Part shown: positions 38,825-47,014 of the stretch, one piece after another
Numbering within the stretch: position 1 is the first letter of the stretch
How the letters are laid out: every line of letters starts with the position of its first letter
Assembly: GCF_017571475.1 (NCBI RefSeq)
Contig: NZ_JAGETW010000011.1
Coordinates: 1-64,000, forward strand
Length of the DNA: 64,000 nucleotides
Direction: 5' to 3'
Source: Thiomicrorhabdus sp. 6S3-12
Lineage (GTDB): Bacteria; Pseudomonadota; Gammaproteobacteria; Thiomicrospirales; Thiomicrospiraceae
Position numbers and translations under genes: made by a program
The notes under the pieces: model-generated
What the model was told of the DNA's origin: nothing
Database searches by the model: none
What the model saw: the letters and a program-made list of their open reading frames with translations, nothing else

Positions 38825-40333
38825 TTAAAACTTGTATTTATTGAGACGTTTGCGTTCGCTTGATGATGGGATATTCATGGCTTCGCGATATTTTGCAATT
38901 GTGCGGCGCGCTACCGAAATCTCTTTTTCTTCTTCAAGAATCTTCATCAGCTTGCTGTCACTGAGCGGTTTTTTCGGATCTTCCTCGTCAATCAGCTGTT
39001 TGATATGCGCTTTAATAGCCGTTGCTGACTGATCTGCACTGCCGTACTGGCTGACGCCGGTCGAGAAGAAATATTTAAGCTCAAAGGTGCCGCGAGGCGT
39101 TTGAATATATTTTTGGTTGGTGGCACGCGAAATGGTGGATTCGTGTAAATCAAGATGCTCGGCAACCTCTCTGAGAACCAAAGGTTTCATCGCCTGTTCA
39201 CCTTCTTCGAAAAAGCTTTGCTGACGGTCGACAATAAAGGTTCCGACACGTAATAGCGTTTCGCCGCGGTTCTGGATACTTTTAATCAGGCCTTTGGCTT
39301 CGTTGACCTGGTCCTTGATGCGCTTGTTCTGATCCGAGTCGTCCAACTCGCTGGCCAGTTTCAGGTAAGTCGAATTCACACTTAAGCGCGGGAATGCATC
39401 CTGATTCAATTCGACTACCCAGCCGTTTTTCAAGCGTTTCAGACGCAGATCGGGAATAACTACTTCGGATTGCGTTGGCGAAAAGTCACGACCAGGGCGC
39501 GGGTTCAAGCTTTGAATAAGGCGTAAAAGTGTGTTGAGCTCCTCGTCATTCAGACCGTACACCTTTTTAATGCGCTTATGGTCATGGAACGTGAGCCAAT
39601 CGAAGTTTTCTTCGATCAGCTTTTGCGCCGTGACAACATAAGGGGTCTGCGGAAAGCCGGCCAACTGCAACAGCAGTGATTCCTGCAGGTTACGCGCGGC
39701 CACGCCATTAGGTTCAAACTGCTGCACCTGCTTAAGTGTCGCTTCCAGCTCTTCTAAGGAATACAGCGGATGCTCGTCGTCGGTTTCGTTGTCATTAATG
39801 GTTGCCAACAACGAATCCAGGTCGCTGCCGAGAAAGCCTTCATCGTTAATGTCGTCGATTATGTAGCTGGCGAGTACCGTCTGACGCTCGTCAAACGGGG
39901 CAACGTCCAACTGCCATTGCAGATGGTCGTGTAGCGTGGTTTCGGCACTGGTATAGTTTTCTGCTGCTGTGCTTTCGGCACTGTCGCTACCGGCAGAAGA
40001 GGAGGTGTGGTCGGAAAAGACTTCGTCCCATTGCATATCCAGTTCGATATTGTCATCGATCTGGTTGTCATGTTCGATATCCAGAGGCTGCTCTTCTTTG
40101 GTCAGCTCCTCCTCGTTGCTGCTATCCTTTTCTTCTTCCTTGCGCGTATCATTTTCATCGGAGCCGATTTCTTCTTCATCCACCTCCAGCATAAAGTTGG
40201 TTTCCAGCATCGTATCGATCGTCTGCTGGACTTCCATTGCTGAGTATTGCAGGATTTTAATGGATTGCTGTAACTGTGGCGTCAGCTTTAACTGCTGACC
40301 GATGTTGAGCTGCAAGCCGGGCATTAGCGCCAT
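38825..40333 (-). CDS. rpoN: RNA polymerase sigma-54 factor RpoN
   Basis: RpoN directs transcription from -24/-12 promoters that need AAA+ activators. The 502-residue protein has the Gln- and Leu-rich region I (GLQLNIGQQLKLTPQLQQSI), an acidic region II (about 45-125), the core-binding region III, and the C-terminal RpoN box ARRTIAKYREA (about 472-482). It is not flanked by lptB, hpf or ptsN, its usual partners. Confidence 0.96.
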   Translation of the reverse strand: MALMPGLQLNIGQQLKLTPQLQQSIKILQYSAMEVQQTIDTMLETNFMLEVDEEEIGSDENDTRKEEEKDSSNEEELTKEEQPLDIEHDNQIDDNIELDMQWDEVFSDHTSSSAGSDSAESTAAENYTSAETTLHDHLQWQLDVAPFDERQTVLASYIIDDINDEGFLGSDLDSLLATINDNETDDEHPLYSLEELEATLKQVQQFEPNGVAARNLQESLLLQLAGFPQTPYVVTAQKLIEENFDWLTFHDHKRIKKVYGLNDEELNTLLRLIQSLNPRPGRDFSPTQSEVVIPDLRLKRLKNGWVVELNQDAFPRLSVNSTYLKLASELDDSDQNKRIKDQVNEAKGLIKSIQNRGETLLRVGTFIVDRQQSFFEEGEQAMKPLVLREVAEHLDLHESTISRATNQKYIQTPRGTFELKYFFSTGVSQYGSADQSATAIKAHIKQLIDEEDPKKPLSDSKLMKILEEEKEISVARRTIAKYREAMNIPSSSERKRLNKYKF

Positions 40334-40706
40334 AAGGAGACCTTCTTGTTTTTGTATCTATGAGCAAATCAATTGAATTAGTAATAACCGCTAATCTGGA
40401 TATAATAAACGCCAATTGGGTTTCACTGCCGTCATGCTGAGTCAACGCGGAAACCATTCCAGTTTCCTAATGTAAACTTTAGAAGATTTTTACAATCTCT
40501 TTAAAATCTAACTTAATTAGAAACTGGTTTAATTTGTGCTTTTCTCCAAAAGCTTAAAACAAATTCTACCTTAAACAACAGAAAATTGCCTAAGGGAAAC
40601 ACAATTTCAATTGAAGATTTTCGTTCCAGTGTCAAAATTGGACGAAGCACCATTTTGTTAGCCGCTAAATGGTGAACAAAACGCTTATATCGGACGAGGA
40701 GTAAAA
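40334..40706. other. Intergenic region with nested inverted repeats upstream of rpoN
   Basis: This 373-base A+T-rich gap separates divergent rpoN and an orphan membrane protein gene. It contains a long imperfect inverted repeat, CCAGTTTCcTAAT (40459-40471) with ATTAGAAACTGG (40516-40527), enclosing AGATTTT (40484-40490) and AAAATCT (40503-40509). A second repeat, CACCATTT/AAATGGTG, lies at 40648-40674, just before the orphan gene. No coding frame is convincing. Confidence 0.5.
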
Positions 40707-41150
40707 ATGTCGATTAAAGAGGACGCACTAAGTATTGTTAACGGCCTGCCTGACGGGGCGACTTGGGAAGATTTGGTCAAAGAACTTTATCACCAAAAGA
40801 AGATCACTTTGGGCATGAGCGATACAGAAATTGTTCAGGATGAACTGACTGAAGCAGATTTGAACGCCATTATCGCAAGACTTAAGTCTGCGAGCTCTTT
40901 ACCGGATGATATGCGCAACACCAAGACATATAAGCCGGGCAATGCAACGACGCTAGGTATGGTGGCCGGTGTAACTGCGATTGTATTCAGTCTGGTTTTC
41001 CCGCCGATTGCTTGGATTGGCGCGGGCGTCGCCTTTATCGCCGGTGTTTTCGGTTCAATGCGTAAAGAAGAGAAATCCTGGGTGCCGATCCTGCTGGCCT
41101 TGGTTTCGATGATTCCGCTTATCAGTATTCTGATGCAACACGTCCAATAA
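40707..41150 (+). CDS. Orphan protein: antitoxin-like N-terminus plus membrane hairpin
   Basis: A 147-residue protein with ribosome binding site GAGGAG seven bases before the ATG. Residues 1-45 (SIKEDALSIVNGLPDGATWE and DLVKELYHQKKI) resemble small antitoxins with the pattern LPDxATWDDLxxELYxRxKI. After a charged linker, two membrane segments follow (about 83-113 and 122-142). I know of no named family with this combination. No toxin gene is adjacent. The antitoxin reading is inference from motif memory. Confidence 0.55.
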   Translation: MSIKEDALSIVNGLPDGATWEDLVKELYHQKKITLGMSDTEIVQDELTEADLNAIIARLKSASSLPDDMRNTKTYKPGNATTLGMVAGVTAIVFSLVFPPIAWIGAGVAFIAGVFGSMRKEEKSWVPILLALVSMIPLISILMQHVQ

Positions 41151-41498
41151 AAGCAGTCTATCTTCAGACCGGGCACTTCACTGACCCGGTCTAGCGTCAT
41201 TTCCGCATTCACCGTTAATGCGTTTCCGTTAATTCTTCTGAACCATTTGTTTTCATCGAATGTGTTCGACACTTTGCCTTCATTTAACTTATCTGAACCA
41301 GTGCCTTAAATTGATGGCAAATTAAATTACGCCAAATCAACTAAAGTTCATCTTGAACTTTTGCAAATGCCGTCTTTTCGGTACTAATACAAAAACCGGC
41401 AAGACTGAATGCTTAAACTTTCACCGCCAACTTTACCGACTATCGCGTTAAGTGAGCGTGTGATTTTTGTATAGCAGCGAGCACCATTTGGAGACGGT
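41151..41498. other. Gap with two inverted repeats, no gene seen
   Basis: Nothing coding is convincing in these 348 bases. An 8-bp perfect hairpin AGACCGGG/CCCGGTCT (41166-41192) follows the orphan gene but lacks a T-tract. A compact palindrome AAAGTTCA-tct-TGAACTTT lies at 41343-41361. Confidence 0.5.
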
Positions 41499-41810
41499 AT
41501 GAAGTTTTTTAAAGACAGGCATAATGAGGTTTTTGTAATTTCCGTCGGTCAAGAATACCTGATCAAAGCTGACTGGGTTGAAATTACCGAATCCGAGAGG
41601 GAGCTGATTTTGAATGCTTCTTCGGAGTTGACTGAAGAGCGGATTGAGCAGATCAAAGCCCGTCTGGATATGATCGATTTCGAATCGATTCGCCCCCTGA
41701 GAGCACTGATGACGCAAACGGCAGATCTGTTTGACCATAAAAAGTTGGCTGCGCTGAATGAGGAACGCCGCAAACTGGTCCAAGAAATGGAACGCAAACA
41801 CCGCAACTGA
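41499..41810 (+). CDS. Orphan small protein, possible phage tail-related origin
   Basis: A 103-residue, highly charged protein with GGAG five bases before the ATG. The C-terminal half (SIRPLRALMTQTADLFDHKK then LAALNEERRKLVQEME) recalls the end of phage tail-fibre assembly or DUF4376-type proteins, where an R-x-L-R-x-L segment precedes a coiled coil. This is weak. No other phage gene is nearby. It is convergent with recJ, 34 bases apart. Confidence 0.5.
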   Translation: MKFFKDRHNEVFVISVGQEYLIKADWVEITESERELILNASSELTEERIEQIKARLDMIDFESIRPLRALMTQTADLFDHKKLAALNEERRKLVQEMERKHRN

Positions 41811-41844
41811 GCGAATCTATCCGCCGGCAGCGCCTGTTGATTGC

Positions 41845-43602
41845 TCACAGGATACTTGCCGCGGAAATCCGCAATTGAACGTTGGTCCGCCCCATAAACG
41901 TATTCAGCGCTGGCTGGTAAGCGCATTCGATCCAATCCCCGCTGTCAAAAGGCAGTGGTTCTCCTGCATGGTTCAAGGCATTGAAATAAATAGCGCTGAA
42001 GCGTTGCCGGTCTTCACTGAGCACTTTCATCGACAAATGCGTACGGCTTTGCCCGACCGCCTTTATTTCGTCAACGATAAACTGTCCGGAAAACACCGGC
42101 TTCGGCCATTCGCGCCCAAATGGTTCGAGCTGGGAAATTTCAGTGATCAGTTGCGGTTGCAGTTGCCAGCTGCTTAAAGGCCCATCGGATTCAATGATCG
42201 GATAGGGGGCTTGCGGTAACTGGCGCTGTACAGCCTGCTCGAAAAGATCGCAAAACTGTTCATAACGTTCAATCGGTATCATGCAACCGGCCGCACCTTT
42301 ATGTCCGCCCATTGATTTAAATAAAGCAGTTTCCTGTTCTGACATCCATTGGAAAGCGGCACGCAGGTCCATTTCTGGTACGACACCGCGACCGCTTCCC
42401 GCCAGAAAACCGTCCTGAAGATCCGTCATGGCAACGGTCGGCACACCGTATTTTTCGCCGATACGCGAAGCGATGATTCCCTGGATTCCGGCATTCCCCT
42501 GCATTTTAATGGCCAGACTGTAGCGTTGAGGATGGTAGATCTTAGCTGCCAGTTCACGAGCTTGCTGCAACATCTCCTCTTGCTGGGCTCGACGGTTCTG
42601 ATTATCTTCGTCAAGCTGCTGCAAATAAAAAGAGGCGCGTTCAACCGTGGGTGCTGTCAAAAAATGATAGGCGGTAGTGACATCGCTGACACGACTGGCG
42701 GCATTGATACGGGTTGCAACCTGAAAACCGAGAAACTCAGCATCATAAGCCTGTTTCTGATTGTCGTTCAACAGGCGCATAGCCTGCCAGGCCGGAGTAT
42801 TAAACTGGTTGATCTGCATTAGACCGGTGCGCACGATGGCCCGATTGTTCGGGCTTTTAAGACTGACGCTGTCGGCAACCGTACCGAGGGCAACATTCGA
42901 CGCCAACGCTTTGAGGGACGGGGCGTCCTGATTCAGATATCCGGTTTTGATTAATTCCTGACGAACCTGGGCCATAACCAGAAAAATAACAAAGCAGCCG
43001 GCGATGGTTTTGTCGTATTGACAGCCTTCCTGTTGCGGATTGACCGTACAAACCGCACTGGCAGGCGCGCCTTCCACCGGCATATGGTGGTGATCGGTTA
43101 CGCAGACCGGAATATTATGTTCCGCCAGGCGACGGATTCTAGGCTCGTCACTAGATCCCTGGTCGGCGGAAATCACCAGTTCAATCGGCTTATTAATGGC
43201 TAAAATCCGCTCGACAACTTCATCAGTGATACCATATCCGGCTGAACGTTCGCCGATAATATGTTCGACTCTATCTTCGGCAACGCCGAAAAATTCGATC
43301 AGGGCTGTTTTAGCGACCCAGGCTGAAGTGACACCGTCGGTATCGTAATCCGTGGCCAATACGATTTGTCCGTCACCCAGTATTGCTTCGGCGATCAGTC
43401 GCGCAGCGCTCTCGGCATTCTTGAGCTGGCTTGGCGGTTGCAGGTTTTTTAGTTGCGGTTGAACAATGGCTTGTAACTGTCCGGCATCGTCCAAACGGTT
43501 GGCGACAAGTTTCGCCTGCAGGTCGGTCAGTCCCAGGCCTTTGGCACTGGAAAAAACTTCGGGATTGGTGTGGCGTTCGATAATTTTCGGCTTTTTAATC
43601 AT
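41845..43602 (-). CDS. recJ: Single-stranded-DNA exonuclease RecJ
   Basis: RecJ degrades single-stranded DNA 5' to 3' in recombination and repair. The 585-residue protein has the DHH phosphoesterase motifs DYDTDG (about 86-91), ISADQGSSD, the TDHHHMP motif and the DHHA1 motif GGHKGAAG (about 437). ATG 43602 was chosen because the family starts there; the upstream frame has no better start. Its start is only 20 bases from the start of the divergent esterase gene. Confidence 0.93.
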   Translation of the reverse strand: MIKKPKIIERHTNPEVFSSAKGLGLTDLQAKLVANRLDDAGQLQAIVQPQLKNLQPPSQLKNAESAARLIAEAILGDGQIVLATDYDTDGVTSAWVAKTALIEFFGVAEDRVEHIIGERSAGYGITDEVVERILAINKPIELVISADQGSSDEPRIRRLAEHNIPVCVTDHHHMPVEGAPASAVCTVNPQQEGCQYDKTIAGCFVIFLVMAQVRQELIKTGYLNQDAPSLKALASNVALGTVADSVSLKSPNNRAIVRTGLMQINQFNTPAWQAMRLLNDNQKQAYDAEFLGFQVATRINAASRVSDVTTAYHFLTAPTVERASFYLQQLDEDNQNRRAQQEEMLQQARELAAKIYHPQRYSLAIKMQGNAGIQGIIASRIGEKYGVPTVAMTDLQDGFLAGSGRGVVPEMDLRAAFQWMSEQETALFKSMGGHKGAAGCMIPIERYEQFCDLFEQAVQRQLPQAPYPIIESDGPLSSWQLQPQLITEISQLEPFGREWPKPVFSGQFIVDEIKAVGQSRTHLSMKVLSEDRQRFSAIYFNALNHAGEPLPFDSGDWIECAYQPALNTFMGRTNVQLRISAASIL

Positions 43603-43622
43603 AGCAAGGGATTGTACCAGAG

Positions 43623-44267
43623 ATGACGGACAAAAAAGTGTCTGAGAACGATTTGAAAACACTGTATCTGCACGGCTTTCTTAGCTCTGGAAACAGCCAT
43701 AAAGCTCAGTGGCTAAAAAAACGAAATGCTCTGAATTCGGTTCATCCTTTAGGGGAAATGTTTTGTCCGACTTATGAGCAGAAATCCCTGCAAGATGGTC
43801 TAAAGACCCTAGACGCACTGCTCGGGCAGTGGCGAAAACAAAATTACCGAATACGTTTGATAGGCTCTTCGCTTGGCGGTTATCTAGCACAGTATTATGC
43901 GCATAAATATGCCGTACCCTACATTATGATTAATCCGGCACTCAATCCGCTCAGTCTGTTTGACGATTATTTGGGCCGTCATACCAATCCCTATACGGGA
44001 GAAGTTATAGAGGTCAATGAAACTTTCTGCAAGGTGCTGGCAGATTTACAGATTGCGCATTTAAACCCGGAGATTCCAAGTCTGTTATTGGCGGATATGG
44101 AAGATGAGGTCGTGGATATTCCATTTGCGTATGAACGCTACAAGGAACAGCCGAAAGCGCGTAGTATTCTGTTTCCGGGAGGGGATCACGCCTTCCAACA
44201 TCTGCCGGAGGCATGGGAAGAGATCAAACGATTTATGACCGAGACCGAAACAAAGTCTTTTTGTTGA
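43623..44267 (+). CDS. YqiA-like alpha/beta-hydrolase esterase
   Basis: A 214-residue serine hydrolase. It has LYLHGFLSSGNSHKA near the N-terminus, the nucleophile elbow GSSLGGYLAQYYA (Ser about 82) and the catalytic His in PGGDHAFQHLPE. This matches the YqiA/UPF0227 esterases, which cleave short acyl esters and whose physiological substrate is not known. It is divergent from recJ and convergent with a small flagellar-like gene. Confidence 0.85.
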   Translation: MTDKKVSENDLKTLYLHGFLSSGNSHKAQWLKKRNALNSVHPLGEMFCPTYEQKSLQDGLKTLDALLGQWRKQNYRIRLIGSSLGGYLAQYYAHKYAVPYIMINPALNPLSLFDDYLGRHTNPYTGEVIEVNETFCKVLADLQIAHLNPEIPSLLLADMEDEVVDIPFAYERYKEQPKARSILFPGGDHAFQHLPEAWEEIKRFMTETETKSFC

Positions 44268-44281
44268 ACCAGCCCTTGGCA

Positions 44282-44506
44282 TTAAACCCAAGTATCGAAA
44301 AGCTGGCCGATCAAGCCGTCTTCGGTCTTGATGACTTTTACCAGCGCTTCGATATCATTCTGCGCCATGCGATTGTCGATCAGGGCGTTGGCTGTATTAT
44401 CGAAACTCTGCTGCGGCGCAACGATGGTTTGCGTATTCTCGTTAAGCCGCTCGAAGTTTTTCTGAATGCCGTTATAGGCAATATTGGCAAAGTTGCTGAT
44501 CTGCAT
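44282..44506 (-). CDS. Small flagellar rod/hook N-terminus-like protein
   Basis: A 74-residue product with AGAGGTGA just before ATG 44506, a strong ribosome binding site. The start MQISNFANIAYNGIQKNFER and the end ALVKVIKTEDGLIGQLFDT resemble the paired ends of flagellar rod and hook proteins joined with most of the middle missing, a pattern found in a family of short proteins in gammaproteobacteria. Function is unknown. It lies 17 bases after the exported protein gene and ends that operon. Confidence 0.68.
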   Translation of the reverse strand: MQISNFANIAYNGIQKNFERLNENTQTIVAPQQSFDNTANALIDNRMAQNDIEALVKVIKTEDGLIGQLFDTWV

Positions 44507-44523
44507 AATTCACCTCTGTAGGC

Positions 44524-45162
44524 TTAGGTCGCGTTGCGAATATAGGACGGGAGAGTATTCGGATTTTGCTCGTCTTTAACTGCATAAGGGTCGTGTTTTT
44601 TTATGCGATATTCGATAAAAACATCTCCCAAAGGATGCTCTCCGACGCGATCGATGCGAATTGCTACTTCATCATCCTGCCAGCTGTAACTCAAATAGGG
44701 ATGAAATCCTCCCCAACCCTTACGCTGGATGAGCGCCGGGCCGAGCTCTTTACTTAACTCGCTGGCGACTCGCTGAGTATTTAAAAGCTGTCCGTTATTG
44801 TCTCTACGCGCCGAATAGGGGCGGTACAGACGTCTGAAACGGGTAACTTCCCCCAGGTCATTATAGTAAAAAGTCACGGAATAACTGTCTTCAAGACGTG
44901 TTTGCGTAAAGAATTTATCGATATTATGTTGCTGCAGACTGGATCTGGAAAACTTAAATCCGCCGATTTGCCACAGTTGCTGACGAACCTGTTTCTGTGT
45001 CAGCTTGGCGACTTCCAAACCAAGAAAGCGAACCTGTTTCGGGGGTAAGGGTTCGGCTGAATAAGAAGGCGTGGAAAAAAATAGCACTACAGAAACCAGT
45101 AAACTCCAGTGGGTTAGAGCTTTTATTTTCCGGTTTGCAGATTTAAAAACGGGGTGCAGCAT
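44524..45162 (-). CDS. Exported protein of unknown function
   Basis: A 212-residue protein with a signal peptide (hydrophobic about 18-30, cleavage near SYSA-E at 36). The mature part is mixed alpha/beta with WGGFHPYLSYSWQDDEV and no cysteine cluster or known motif that I recognise. GAGAGA precedes the ATG. It lies between the fused kinase gene (25 bases) and the small flagellar-like gene. Confidence 0.7.
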   Translation of the reverse strand: MLHPVFKSANRKIKALTHWSLLVSVVLFFSTPSYSAEPLPPKQVRFLGLEVAKLTQKQVRQQLWQIGGFKFSRSSLQQHNIDKFFTQTRLEDSYSVTFYYNDLGEVTRFRRLYRPYSARRDNNGQLLNTQRVASELSKELGPALIQRKGWGGFHPYLSYSWQDDEVAIRIDRVGEHPLGDVFIEYRIKKHDPYAVKDEQNPNTLPSYIRNAT

Positions 45163-45187
45163 TGTCTCTCTCGGCCATAACGTTCCT

Positions 45188-46819
45188 TTAAGAGGTTAAC
45201 GGCAGGTTGAGGAATTGCTTAATCTGTTGCTGCGGAAATTCTTGACGCAGCTTTTGTGCATTTAACCAGATACAGGGCTCGTCATCCTGCGGTTTCTGCA
45301 GATAGCGGGATTGTTGCAACATGACCGCCGCGTCGGCATCGGAAGGGTTTTTATCGTCTTCGGTGCGCAGCCTGATCTGCTCGGCGAGAAAAACCGAATC
45401 CTGCTGCAAATCGGTATCGATATAGATTAGATAAACCGGTAATTGCAGCGTCTTGGCCAATTCATAAAAACGCTGCCGATGTTCTTTTTTTAGAAAGGTG
45501 GCATCGACAATCGTGTGCCAACCGGCCTGCAGCGAAGTTTGCGCATTTTCTTCAAGCGTTCGATATGTATTCCGGTTCATTGTCTGCGAGTAGAGACGTT
45601 GTTTTTGTTCGTCAGTCACCCGGTCAAGCGGTTCGATGCCGAACAGCGTTTTTCGGGTGCGATCGGAGTTGATGACAACTGCATCGATTAAGCGCAGCAT
45701 CTGTTCTGCCAAATGGCTTTTTCCACTACCGGAGACACCTTGCAATAAAATCAGTTTAGGCTTGCACGGAATTTGCGAAAGGTCGTGCGCCAAGGTAACG
45801 TAATCATCCGCCAGAGCGCACAGCCGAGCTCGTTCCGAAGAACCGGAACGGAACTGTTCGGCACGGAGGTTAGTGATTTTAGAACGAACCATGGCACGAT
45901 ACACCATATAAAAGCGCAGTAATTGCAATCCCTGATAATCCTGTGTGCGCTGCAGGTAAATTGACAGAATCTGCCAGGCAAGGTGAGCCTGGCGACGCGA
46001 TGCCAGATCCATTAACAGAAAAGCCAGATCACTGATACCGTCAATCCAGCGGAAACTGTCGCTAAACTCAATACCGTCGAACAGCACTGGCTGCTGGTTG
46101 ATCAGGGCAATATTATCGAGATGCAGATCGCCGTGGCAGGCGCGAATTCGTCCTTGTGCTCTTCTCTGTATCAGCAAGGGAGTTTGTTCCTTGTGATGTT
46201 CCAACGTCCACTGGTAGAGATCCTGCAAATAAGGGTGCGATTCGAGATCGAAACAGGCTTCCAGCGCAATGAAATTATCGGTCATCGGCTTGAGGATGAC
46301 TTCAGGTGTGCCGAGTTCACTATTCAGGTCTACCGACTCGGCGTTCAAGTGCAATTTGGCGATCTGCAAAGCCAGGCTGTCGAGTTGCTGGTGTGAAATC
46401 CGGATACAGTCTCCCTGACTGCCGAGTACGGCATTCGGGTCGAATTGCCGCATTTTAACCAGATATTCGACCGGCGACGTTTCGTTTGCCTGCATACTAA
46501 CTTGCTTGCGTTCGGCATCCCAGTATATAGGAACCACGCCCAGATAAAGTTCCGGAGCGGTTCGCCGATTTAACTCAACTTCCAAAAGGCAGTATTTATG
46601 TCGGGCCTCAAGAGTGGAGAAGTCCAGAAAACCAAAATCGACCGGTTTCTTTAACTTATAGGCGTAATCGCCGGTCAAAAAAACGACGGAAATATGCGTC
46701 TCTATTGTCGTAATGACTTCAACCGAATGTGGATACAGTGTTGGATCACTTAAGTCGCTTACCAGTGCTTCAAGAGAATGTGTAAATTCGGGGCGCAAGG
46801 TCGATTTTCGGTTTGGCAT
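45188..46819 (-). CDS. Fused aminoglycoside-phosphotransferase-like and P-loop kinase protein
   Basis: A 543-residue, two-domain protein. The N-terminal ~330 residues are an APH/choline-kinase fold with the catalytic HGDLHLDN and the metal-binding FDGIEFSD. The C-terminal ~180 residues are an AAA_33/zeta-toxin-like P-loop kinase with GVSGSGKSHLA. This fusion is widespread in gammaproteobacteria and its substrate is not known; it should not be read as an antibiotic resistance gene. It heads a three-gene minus-strand operon. Confidence 0.85.
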   Translation of the reverse strand: MPNRKSTLRPEFTHSLEALVSDLSDPTLYPHSVEVITTIETHISVVFLTGDYAYKLKKPVDFGFLDFSTLEARHKYCLLEVELNRRTAPELYLGVVPIYWDAERKQVSMQANETSPVEYLVKMRQFDPNAVLGSQGDCIRISHQQLDSLALQIAKLHLNAESVDLNSELGTPEVILKPMTDNFIALEACFDLESHPYLQDLYQWTLEHHKEQTPLLIQRRAQGRIRACHGDLHLDNIALINQQPVLFDGIEFSDSFRWIDGISDLAFLLMDLASRRQAHLAWQILSIYLQRTQDYQGLQLLRFYMVYRAMVRSKITNLRAEQFRSGSSERARLCALADDYVTLAHDLSQIPCKPKLILLQGVSGSGKSHLAEQMLRLIDAVVINSDRTRKTLFGIEPLDRVTDEQKQRLYSQTMNRNTYRTLEENAQTSLQAGWHTIVDATFLKKEHRQRFYELAKTLQLPVYLIYIDTDLQQDSVFLAEQIRLRTEDDKNPSDADAAVMLQQSRYLQKPQDDEPCIWLNAQKLRQEFPQQQIKQFLNLPLTS

Positions 46820-46866
46820 GGATTAAGACTCTGTTCCGGTAATCCTGAATAATGGAGAAGGAGCAC

Positions 46867-46923
46867 ATGAAATATCAGCTTATTAGTTTAACCATTGAGC
46901 TCGAAAAGGATCAGGTTTTCTGA
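46867..46923 (+). CDS. Possible 18-residue small protein
   Basis: A tiny frame (MKYQLISLTIELEKDQVF) behind a very strong purine-rich ribosome binding site, GGAGAAGGAG. It starts just past the divergent kinase gene. It may be a small protein, a leader, or the scar of a lost gene. Only the ribosome binding site supports it. Confidence 0.25.
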   Translation: MKYQLISLTIELEKDQVF

Positions 46924-46970
46924 ACATTCAATCCCCAAACAATATTTATCGCTGAATAGAAATGCGGAAA

Positions 46971-46995
46971 TAAAAAACGCGCCTTAAGGCGCGTT
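46971..46995 (-). terminator. Intrinsic terminator after dksA
   Basis: Palindrome AACGCGCC-TTAA-GGCGCGTT (46976-46995) followed on the minus strand by TTTTTT. It lies 20 bases past the dksA stop. Confidence 0.85.
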
Positions 46996-47014
46996 ATTAA
47001 ACAGAGAGTTGCTG

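Noticed and set aside
45188..46819. APH-like domain as an aminoglycoside resistance gene
   Set aside because: The fusion with a P-loop kinase is a conserved housekeeping architecture with no shown resistance role.
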